Shown: piece after piece, positions 1-5,213 of the stretch | Position numbering within the stretch: the first letter of the stretch is position 1 | How the letters are laid out: every line of letters starts with the position of its first letter | Source: Thermoplasmata archaeon | Lineage (GTDB): Archaea; Thermoplasmatota; Thermoplasmata; Lutacidiplasmatales; UBA184 | DNA length: 7,139 nt | Direction of reading: 5' to 3' | Assembly: GCA_030046135.1 (NCBI GenBank) | Contig: JASIEC010000101.1 | Location: 1-7,139 of the forward strand | The notes under the pieces: generated by a model | The model's input: only the letters and a program-made list of their open reading frames with translations | Told to the model about the DNA's origin: nothing | Database searches by the model: none | Translations under genes and position numbers: made by a program

Positions 1-963
1 ATCGGGGCCAACCCGCTCGTCCACTTCGAGGACGAGGCCTCGTACTGGGCCGCGGTCCGGGAAGGCCGCGCCTCACTCATCGGGGCCCCCGGCGAGCATG
101 AGTGGGCGGGCCTCGGCGAGACCGACGTGTACATCTACTTCTGGGGGCCGACCGAGATCGAGCGTCGGGCCCGCCTGAGCGAGAGGGTGCGGGAGCAGCT
201 CACGTCCTTCAACTCGCGCTGGTACGACGAGGCCCGGAGGGCGGGCCTTCGGGGGGCGAGGATGGGGATCGCGTGGGTCACGGAGCGGAATGCCTCGCTC
301 TGGGGCGTCCCTCTCGCCCGATGGCGCTCGCAGATGCTCGATGCGTCCGCCCGCGACCCGGCGACCCTCCGGCCCGCCGCGGAGCGCGTTCGTCGAGCGC
401 TGTCGAGGGGCCGCTCGGTACGCCTCACGCACGCGAACGGCACCGATCTCACGCTCGGGCTCCGCCAGCGCCCGGCGTTCGTGGGTCTCGGGGAGGTCAC
501 GCCGGCCACCCGACGCGGTCGGTTCGGCATGCTCGCGAGCGTTCCCGACGCGAACGTGTTCACGGCCGTTGACGAGTCCGTCGCGGAAGGGACGCTGGTC
601 GCCAACCGGGCCTCGGCCCACGGACGGGCCCCGGTCCGGGGCGGGCGCTGGCGGTTCGAGGGCGGCCGCCTTCGCGCGATCGCCTACTCCAGCGGAGCCT
701 CCGGGCTGCGGGCCGAGTACCGGGGCGCTGGGGCTGGCCGGGACCGGCCCTCGTTCCTTGAGGTGGGGCTCGATCCGGCGCTTCGAGGGACGCCGCTGCT
801 CGAAGAGTCGGAGCTCGGGGCGATCACCGTCGGGGTGGGGGGCAACTCGAGCTTCGGCGGCACCACGAAGCTGGAGTTCTTCACCTTCCTCACGGTCGCC
901 GGCGCCGACCTCTCGATCGACGGCCGTCCTCTCGTCCGGGGCGGGCGCATCGTCCCGGGATGA
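1..963 (+). CDS. M29-family aminopeptidase-like protein, 5' partial, probable loss of metal ligands
   Basis: The frame is open from base 1 and the first 42 codons already read as protein, so the true start lies outside the window; the GTG at 127 is only an internal start candidate. The visible 320 residues resemble the C-terminal two thirds of the M29 (AmpS/PepS-like) metallo-aminopeptidases, which remove N-terminal amino acids in the cytoplasm using two metal ions. Matching landmarks are GTDLTLGL (bases 439-462), PDANVFT (544-564, against PTEEVFT or PAGEVFT in the family), FLEVGLDP (754-777), a GVGGNSSFGG stretch (832-861) and the DLSIDG end motif. By my alignment from memory, the Glu of the first motif is Asn, the first metal His is Thr (826-828), and the His-X-Asp pair is Phe-X-Phe (880-888); only the Glu at 760-762 remains. 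It may therefore be a non-peptidase relative or a pseudoenzyme. The family call is fairly secure, the activity is not. The reading frame is intact, which argues against a decaying gene. Confidence 0.72.
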   Translation: MGANPLVHFEDEASYWAAVREGRASLIGAPGEHEWAGLGETDVYIYFWGPTEIERRARLSERVREQLTSFNSRWYDEARRAGLRGARMGIAWVTERNASLWGVPLARWRSQMLDASARDPATLRPAAERVRRALSRGRSVRLTHANGTDLTLGLRQRPAFVGLGEVTPATRRGRFGMLASVPDANVFTAVDESVAEGTLVANRASAHGRAPVRGGRWRFEGGRLRAIAYSSGASGLRAEYRGAGAGRDRPSFLEVGLDPALRGTPLLEESELGAITVGVGGNSSFGGTTKLEFFTFLTVAGADLSIDGRPLVRGGRIVPG

Positions 964-980
964 GTGCTAGGTCCTAGCAC
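964..980. repeat. Perfect 17-nt palindrome after the peptidase stop
   Basis: GTGCTAGG (964-971), a single T, then CCTAGCAC (973-980) form a perfect inverted repeat directly after the TGA at 961-963. As RNA it could fold into a 7-bp stem with a 3-nt loop and help end the upstream transcript. As DNA, the one-base centre resembles a site for a dimeric regulator, and it lies about 35 nt before the presumed TATA-like box of the glycoprotein gene. The sequence is certain, the role is not. No U-run follows, only the C-rich stretch at 987-1000. Confidence 0.6.
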
Positions 981-1014
981 GCGGTCCAACCCCTCCCCCG
1001 TGGCGCGGAACAGG

Positions 1015-1026
1015 CCCTTATCTGTC
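1015..1026 (+). promoter_or_regulatory. Possible archaeal TATA-like box for the glycoprotein gene
   Basis: CCCTTATCTGTC is one of the few A/T-containing patches in a very GC-rich intergenic region. Its centre is about 57 nt before the ATG at 1078. With archaeal spacing of about 25-27 nt from TATA box to transcription start, the RNA would begin near 1045-1050 and carry a leader of about 30 nt. Similar GTTATC or CTATC patches precede other genes in this window. This is inference from position and composition only. Confidence 0.35.
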
Positions 1027-1031
1027 GTGGA

Positions 1032-1064
1032 CCGCCCCCTTCGGGGGTGCGGACGCACGTCCGC
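1032..1064 (+). promoter_or_regulatory. Two overlapping hairpins before the glycoprotein start
   Basis: Hairpin A (1032-1052) pairs CCGC with GCGG and CCCC with GGGG around a TTCG loop at 1040-1043, with T1048 bulged; C(UUCG)G is an exceptionally stable tetraloop. Hairpin B pairs GCGGAC (1049-1054) with GTCCGC (1059-1064) around GCAC. Both use bases 1049-1052, so they cannot form fully at once. Hairpin B ends directly before the ribosome binding site at 1065-1072. If transcription starts near 1045-1050, only hairpin B would be complete in the mRNA. Confidence 0.4.
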
Positions 1065-1072
1065 GGAAGGAG
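1065..1072 (+). promoter_or_regulatory. Strong Shine-Dalgarno sequence of the glycoprotein gene
   Basis: GGAAGGAG lies five bases before the ATG at 1078, a good archaeal Shine-Dalgarno position. It fixes that ATG as the start, against the upstream in-frame ATG at 964 region, which has no signal peptide directly behind it. Confidence 0.8.
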
Positions 1073-1077
1073 CAACA

Positions 1078-2481
1078 ATGAATCGGATCGGCGGAACGAA
1101 GCGACGCGCCGTGTGGGTGGGAGCGACGCTGCTCGTCGCCCTCGCGGTGGTGCCCGCGTTCGTCGGCACGGCCGGCGCGACGGCGGCCCCGGGGGTCACC
1201 CCGGCGGTCTCCGCGGCGTGGGCCTACGGCGGACAGAACTGGTCGGGCGGACACCTTTCGACCGACAACGTGACCTTGACGTGGAACGCCACGGTGGGGG
1301 AGGTCGTGATCTTCAACGAGACGAACACCTCCTCGACCACGACCGAGCTCGAACTGCAGCGCACCATCATGGTCGCGCTCACGATCTCGGGCTCTGCCGG
1401 GAACGTCTCGGCGTCGTACTCCCTCCGCGCCCTCGAGAAGGACGCCGCGTACGCGAACGTCACCAACACCTCGACGGTGTACGTCGAGGGGTCGCCCGTC
1501 GCGGCGCTCGGCCTCCTGAACGCGTCGGTGGTCGCGAACGACTCCATCGCGGAGTCCCTCTCGGTCTCCGTCGCGAACCTCTCCGAGTCCGCCGCGTTCA
1601 ACGCGAGCGCGCTCGCGAAGGGATCGGTCTCGTTCTCGCCGTCGCTCGGCCTGGTCCCGCTCAACCTCACGGGTGTGAGCGCTTGGAACTCGTCGGCCGT
1701 CGCGACGCCGAACGTGAGCTGGGCCGGCGGGTACGCCTGGATGACCCACGCGATCAACGGCACCGTCAACAACGGCAGCCAGACGTTCAAGGGGAACCTG
1801 ACGGCGACCGGCACGGTGGACCTCAACGGCTACCTCGTGGTCGCGGGCCTCCCCTCGTTCCACGACCACCGCGCCCGGATCGGGGTCCTGCTCGCCGTGA
1901 CGGGCCCCTTCGACCTCTACGACGGGTTCCTGTTCCTCCCCCACGCGTTCGACTTCTTCGGGGGCGGAGCCCAGCCGTTCGCGGACGCCTCGCTCGGGGC
2001 GGCGACGGTCTCCCAGGAGACCCTCTACCTCACGAAGGGCCCGATCCACCCGGATTCGTTCACCGCGGCCGGGACGGGCTTCAACGCCACCACCTCGGGC
2101 GCCGCGTCGATGGCCGCGGCGGTCGGTGAGAGCCCGGCGGTCCTGCCGGCGAGCTCGGACGGCGGAGCCTCGGTCGTCATGCAGCCGGAGAGCACGAGCC
2201 AGGCCGACGCTCAGGCCCACTGCTTCGACCAGTACGGCTGCGCGGCCGGGCCCGCCGGGCTCGGCCCGCTCGCCTACGCGCTGATCGGCATGGTCGTCGT
2301 CGCCTCGGTCGGGGCGATCGGGTGGCGCGCCTACCGCCGCCGCTCGAAGCCCCAGCCGGGGACCGGCGGGAACGGGCAGACTGGGACGCCTCCGGCGGGC
2401 GCGGTGGTCGCGCCGCCGACGCCCCCGACGGGACCGACGGACCCCGCGTCCGCTCTGGGCCCCGCACCGCCTCAACCGTAG
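1078..2481 (+). CDS. Membrane-anchored, sequon-rich surface glycoprotein of unknown function
   Basis: The predicted product has 467 residues. A Sec-type signal peptide is visible: basic residues at 8-10 (KRR), a hydrophobic core at about 11-30, and small residues suited to cleavage at about 33-37 (AGATAA). The exterior part is rich in Ser, Thr, Ala and Asn and holds 19 Asn-X-Ser/Thr sequons, 18 of them between residues 54 and 240, so heavy archaeal N-glycosylation is likely. Residues about 241-335 carry none and are more hydrophobic and aromatic, which suggests a second domain. Two cysteines (382 and 388) just before the membrane segment could form a disulfide. A single transmembrane helix at about 396-416 is followed by RAYRRRSK and a Pro/Gly-rich tail of about 45 residues, giving an N-outside, C-inside topology. 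I do not recognise the family; an S-layer-associated or cell-envelope protein is plausible. It has its own upstream region and is probably transcribed alone. Confidence 0.85.
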   Translation: MNRIGGTKRRAVWVGATLLVALAVVPAFVGTAGATAAPGVTPAVSAAWAYGGQNWSGGHLSTDNVTLTWNATVGEVVIFNETNTSSTTTELELQRTIMVALTISGSAGNVSASYSLRALEKDAAYANVTNTSTVYVEGSPVAALGLLNASVVANDSIAESLSVSVANLSESAAFNASALAKGSVSFSPSLGLVPLNLTGVSAWNSSAVATPNVSWAGGYAWMTHAINGTVNNGSQTFKGNLTATGTVDLNGYLVVAGLPSFHDHRARIGVLLAVTGPFDLYDGFLFLPHAFDFFGGGAQPFADASLGAATVSQETLYLTKGPIHPDSFTAAGTGFNATTSGAASMAAAVGESPAVLPASSDGGASVVMQPESTSQADAQAHCFDQYGCAAGPAGLGPLAYALIGMVVVASVGAIGWRAYRRRSKPQPGTGGNGQTGTPPAGAVVAPPTPPTGPTDPASALGPAPPQP

Positions 2482-2502
2482 TCGGGTCGGTTACGCACGG
2501 GG

Positions 2503-2546
2503 GAGCCCCCTACGGGGCTCTTCCCAACCCCTTCCTACCTTTCTTC
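2503..2546 (+). terminator. Hairpin plus pyrimidine tract after the glycoprotein gene
   Basis: GAGCCCC (2503-2509) pairs perfectly with GGGGCTC (2514-2520) around a CTAC loop. A pyrimidine-rich stretch with several T clusters follows (2521-2546). It starts 22 nt after the TAG of the glycoprotein gene and lies between two convergent genes, a natural place for termination. Archaeal termination relies mainly on T-rich tracts, so the tract may matter more than the stem. Confidence 0.55.
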
Positions 2547-2570
2547 AGAGGATTCGCAGCGGGACGCGGC

Positions 2571-3032
2571 TCACGGCCAGGAACTGAGCGACGAGCGGGC
2601 CGCGCCGAGGACCTTGCGATCGTTCTCGTACGGCACGAGCTCCATCGCGCGGATCGGGTCTGCCCACTCGTATCGGTCGAACAGGGACTCGGGTCGTGCC
2701 GATTCCTCCTCGGTCCGTGCGAGGAAGTAGACGGTGACCTTCACGACGTTCCGCTGCTTCCGGGCCGAGTAGAACCGGTGCGAGACCTCCGCGATCTCGG
2801 GGCCGAGCGTCACGCGGGGGAGCCCGGTCTCCTCGACCGTTTCTCGAACGGCCGCGCCGGCGAGCGACTCCCCGGCTTCGACGTGACCCTTCGGCAGGCA
2901 CCATCGATCCTCCTCCCGATGGTGGAGGAGGAGGACGCGGCGGGAGGGACCCTTCCCGACGAGGACGGTCCCCGCGGCGAGCTCCGACACCGCGGGGGCG
3001 TCCGGACGGAACGGACCGTTCGCCGGGTTCAT
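2571..3032 (-). CDS. Nudix hydrolase, diadenosine-polyphosphate-hydrolase-like
   Basis: The 153-residue product carries a complete Nudix box at residues 49-71: G49, E55, R63-E64, E67-E68 and G70 occupy the GX5EX7REUXEEXGU positions, with Thr instead of an aliphatic residue right after RE. The Glu residues bind the Mg2+ used to hydrolyse nucleoside diphosphates linked to another group. The stretch before the box, W44-C45-L46-P47-K48-G49, follows the WxLPKG pattern of bis(5'-nucleosyl)-tetraphosphatase and related small Nudix enzymes, so an alarmone or house-cleaning substrate is plausible but unproven. Length is normal for a one-domain Nudix protein. The ATG (3030-3032) lacks a well-placed Shine-Dalgarno sequence and may be read from a short leader. 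It is divergent from the acyl-CoA ligase gene and convergent with the glycoprotein gene. Confidence 0.88.
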   Translation of the reverse strand: MNPANGPFRPDAPAVSELAAGTVLVGKGPSRRVLLLHHREEDRWCLPKGHVEAGESLAGAAVRETVEETGLPRVTLGPEIAEVSHRFYSARKQRNVVKVTVYFLARTEEESARPESLFDRYEWADPIRAMELVPYENDRKVLGAARSSLSSWP

Positions 3033-3128
3033 CGCCCGGGCGAGGGGCCCACCCCCTATCAGACCTCGCCCCGGGTCGGCCCGCTTCGGGGCGCGAACCG
3101 TTATCGGCGGAGAGAGCTCCCTCAGGAG
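3033..3128. promoter_or_regulatory. Divergent promoter region between the Nudix and ligase genes
   Basis: This 96-nt gap separates two genes that point away from each other. On the plus strand, CCGTTATCGG (3099-3108) lies about 25 nt before the ligase ATG, the distance expected for a TATA-like box of a leaderless archaeal transcript. On the minus strand, CTGATAG (complement of 3056-3062) lies about 25 nt before the Nudix ATG. The AGGAG at 3124-3128 touches the ligase ATG directly and is too close to act as a normal Shine-Dalgarno site. The assignments rest on position only. Confidence 0.4.
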
Positions 3129-4721
3129 ATGCCCGAGGCGGCCGAGGAGGTCTCGGACCTCGCCTCGCTCGTCCGCCGGAAATCGGCCCGGAACGGGGCC
3201 AAGGCGGCGCTTCTCTTCAAGGACCGCGCGCTGAGCTACGCGGAGCTCGATCGCGAGACCGATCGGGTCGCCGCCGGGCTCGCGAAGTCGGGCGTCCGCC
3301 CCGGGGACCGCGTCGCGGCGTTCCTATTCAACACCCCCGAGTTCCCGCTGCTCTGGTTCGGCGTGGCGAAGGCGGGCGCGGTGCTCGTGCCCCTCAACAC
3401 GGCGCTGAAGGGCGAGCTCCTGCGCTACGAGCTCGCCGACAGCGAACCCGCGGCGCTCGTGGCGGACGCGCGGCTGTGGCCGGCGTACGAGCCCCTCCGC
3501 AAGACGCTCGGGATCCGTCGGGAGTGGATCGTCGGCGGGGACCGGGAGATCCACGACCGGGCGCGGGGGACCCTGCCGTGGTCGGCGATCCGGTCGGAGG
3601 ACCCGCCGCCGTCCGTCCCGCCCCTGCGACCAGGCGACCCGGTCGAGGTGATGTACACGAGCGGGACCACGGGCCCCCCCAAGGGAGCGCTGATCCCTCA
3701 CCTCAAGCCGATCGCGACGGCGAGGGAGATCGGCCGGCGCAGCCGGCTCGAACCCGACTCGGTCCTCTTCACCGCCCTCCCGCTGTTCCACTGCAACGCG
3801 CAGGAGATGACGACGCTCACTGCGCTCCTCCACGACCTCACGGCCGCATTCGACGAACGGTTCCACGCGTCCACGTTCTGGGAGAGCGCGGCAAGCCTCG
3901 GCGCGACCCACGTCTCCCTGCTCATCTCGATGATCAACGTCCTCCACAAGCAGCCCCCGAGGGCGACGGACCGGACGCACCGGGTCCGCACGGCGCTGAC
4001 GGCGGGAACCACCCGGGACGTCTGGCCCGACTTCGAGCGGCGCTTCGGCGTCACGATCGTGGAGCTCTACGGCATGACGGAGTGCGGCTGCACCACTCTC
4101 ATGAACCCCTCCGAGGCGATCCGGGTCGGATCGGTCGGAACCCCCCTCGGCTTCGTCGAGGCGGACGTCGTGGACGACGACGACCGGCCAGTCCCGGCGG
4201 ACACGCGCGGCGAGCTCGTCGTCCGTCCGCGGGCCCCGTACACGATGTTCCTGGGCTACCTCCACCAGCCCGAGAAGACCGTCGAGGCGTGGCGGAACGC
4301 TTGGTTCCACACGGGCGACTACGTGACGCGCGACGCGGACGGCTACTACTACTTCGTCGACCGGAAGAAAGACGTCATCCGGCGCCGCGGCGAGAACCTG
4401 GCCCCGCACGATGTCGAGGCGGTGCTCAACGGCCACCCGGCGGTCTTCGAGTCGGTCGTCGTCGGGGTCCCGTCGCCGCTCGGCGAGGAGGACGTAAAGG
4501 CGTTCGTCCAGCTTCGCCCCGGCGCGGTGGCCGAGCCCCGCGCCCTCTTCGAGTACTGCGTCGAGCGCCTGCCGTTCTTCATGGTCCCGAGATTCCTCGA
4601 GTTCATCGACGAGATCCCAAAGACCGCGAACCAGAAGGCCCAGCGGTTCCTCCTCAAGGGCCGCCGGGGAGGGGCAGAGCACGACCGCGAAACGCTCGGA
4701 GTCGTCGTCCGCGCCCCCTGA
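3129..4721 (+). CDS. AMP-forming acyl-CoA synthetase (ANL superfamily ligase)
   Basis: The 530-residue product should activate a carboxylic acid with ATP to an acyl-adenylate and then transfer it to CoA. Core motifs are present in order: the phosphate-binding loop YTSGTTGPPKG (176-186), PLFHCNAQ (218-225), YGMTE (314-318), the ATP-ribose-binding Asp in HTGD (394-397), the hinge region DRKKD (411-415) followed by RRRGEN (418-423), and the C-terminal PKTANQK (498-504), whose K503 is the likely adenylation lysine, although the usual TGK is NQK here. Length is typical. The RRRGEN form recalls medium-chain, cyclohexanecarboxylate and crotonobetaine/carnitine-type CoA ligases, but the substrate cannot be read from sequence. 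The ATG was chosen because the N-terminal domain starts immediately and a TATA-like box lies about 25 nt upstream; in-frame sequence further upstream is antisense to the Nudix gene. The last 20 residues extend past the catalytic domain and overlap the PIN gene. The dehydrogenase gene downstream supports a role in acid degradation. Confidence 0.92.
   Translation: MPEAAEEVSDLASLVRRKSARNGAKAALLFKDRALSYAELDRETDRVAAGLAKSGVRPGDRVAAFLFNTPEFPLLWFGVAKAGAVLVPLNTALKGELLRYELADSEPAALVADARLWPAYEPLRKTLGIRREWIVGGDREIHDRARGTLPWSAIRSEDPPPSVPPLRPGDPVEVMYTSGTTGPPKGALIPHLKPIATAREIGRRSRLEPDSVLFTALPLFHCNAQEMTTLTALLHDLTAAFDERFHASTFWESAASLGATHVSLLISMINVLHKQPPRATDRTHRVRTALTAGTTRDVWPDFERRFGVTIVELYGMTECGCTTLMNPSEAIRVGSVGTPLGFVEADVVDDDDRPVPADTRGELVVRPRAPYTMFLGYLHQPEKTVEAWRNAWFHTGDYVTRDADGYYYFVDRKKDVIRRRGENLAPHDVEAVLNGHPAVFESVVVGVPSPLGEEDVKAFVQLRPGAVAEPRALFEYCVERLPFFMVPRFLEFIDEIPKTANQKAQRFLLKGRRGGAEHDRETLGVVVRAP
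4666..4674 (+). promoter_or_regulatory. Shine-Dalgarno sequence for the PIN gene, inside the ligase gene
   Basis: GGGGAGGGG contains a perfect GGAGG core at 4668-4672, eight bases before the ACG at 4681. It decides the preferred PIN start because no other start-like codon lies at a suitable distance in that frame. It also encodes Arg-Gly-Gly of the ligase tail, so chance is possible in such GC-rich DNA. Confidence 0.45.
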
Positions 4722-5178
4722 GCCCTCGCCGAGCGGGGCGCCGCCGGTCGTCCTCGACACCAACGCCCTTCTGCTCCCGTTCCGCTCGTCGATCTCCCTC
4801 GTCGCCGAGGTGCGGCGCCTCCTCCCGGGGTCGGAGCTCGTGGTGCCGAGCTCCGTGCTCGACGAGCTCGACCGCCTCGCCCGCGCCGATGTCCCGTTCG
4901 CGGGCGCCGCCGCGCAGCTCGGCCGCTCCCTTCGGGCCGTTCCCGTGACCCGCCCCGGCGACGCGGGGGTCCTCGAAGCGGCCCAGGGGCTCGGGGGATG
5001 GGTCCTCACGGCCGACCGGAAGCTCGCGGAGACGCTCCGCTCGAGCGGCGTGCCGGTGCTGCGGCCCCGCGACCGGGCCCGCCTCGAGATCGTCCGGGAG
5101 CGGCGGCAACCCCGCGTCCCGGGCCGTCGGCCGGGGCGCTCCGTCCGCCGGGCGGCGGGGAAGCTCGGCAACCGTTAA
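4681..5178 (+). CDS. PIN-domain ribonuclease-like protein, probable ACG start
   Basis: Frame 1 encodes a PIN domain, a Mg2+-dependent RNase fold. Numbered from the ACG at 4681 (165 residues), VVLDTNALLLPF (23-34) holds the first acidic residue D26, followed by E62 in VLDELDRL, D94 in the GD pair, and D112 in VLTADRKL: the four usual PIN acidic positions. It resembles archaeal stand-alone PIN proteins of the Fcf1/VapC type, which act in rRNA processing or as toxins; no antitoxin-like gene adjoins it, so an RNA-processing role seems likelier. The nearest canonical start, GTG at 4810, lies after D26 and would give a broken domain. Between the in-frame TAA at 4495 and 4810 there is no ATG, GTG or TTG. 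The ACG at 4681 follows GGAGG (4668-4672) by eight bases and is the best candidate; the Ser/Pro-rich residues 6-22 would form a flexible leader. The gene overlaps the ligase by 41 nt, suggesting co-transcription and coupled translation. The C-terminal 30 residues are very basic. Confidence 0.78.
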   Translation, partial: TTAKRSESSSAPPEPSPSGAPPVVLDTNALLLPFRSSISLVAEVRRLLPGSELVVPSSVLDELDRLARADVPFAGAAAQLGRSLRAVPVTRPGDAGVLEAAQGLGGWVLTADRKLAETLRSSGVPVLRPRDRARLEIVRERRQPRVPGRRPGRSVRRAAGKLGNR

Positions 5179-5182
5179 GAAG
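5171..5182 (+). promoter_or_regulatory. Possible TATA-like box for the dienelactone hydrolase gene
   Basis: ACCGTTAAGAAG contains the TAA stop of the PIN gene and is the only A/T-rich patch in the 35-nt gap. Its centre is about 37 nt before the ATG at 5214, and no clear Shine-Dalgarno sequence precedes that ATG. A short-leader transcript from here is possible, as is simple read-through from the PIN gene. Confidence 0.28.
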
Positions 5183-5213
5183 CGACCCCCGCTCGAGCGC
5201 GCCCGGACCGCGG

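Noticed and set aside
1018..2475. Open minus-strand frame of 485 codons opposite the glycoprotein gene
   Set aside because: Arg/Gly-rich repetitive product without recognisable domain, while the plus strand shows signal peptide, sequons, membrane helix and ribosome binding site.
2322..3128. N-terminal extension of the acyl-CoA ligase to give 799 residues
   Set aside because: It would overlap the glycoprotein tail and run antisense through the whole Nudix gene; the standard ligase domain begins just after the ATG at 3129.
3476..4948. Plus-strand frame of 490 codons inside the ligase gene
   Set aside because: Arg/Pro-rich shadow of the ligase in another frame, with no start signal and no domain.
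3324..5171. Open minus-strand frame of 615 codons opposite the ligase and PIN genes
   Set aside because: Its translation is low-complexity Arg/Glu/Gly/Val-rich text without motifs, exactly antisense to strongly supported genes; high GC removes stop codons from such frames.
4681..5178. Toxin-antitoxin module built on the PIN protein
   Set aside because: No small antitoxin-like gene precedes or follows it; the neighbours are the ligase and the hydrolase.
4998..5213. N-terminal extension of the hydrolase from the upstream in-frame ATG
   Set aside because: This stretch lies within the PIN gene in another frame and gives Arg/Pro/Gly-rich text; the ATG at 5214 starts directly before the acidic and Cys-cluster N-terminus.
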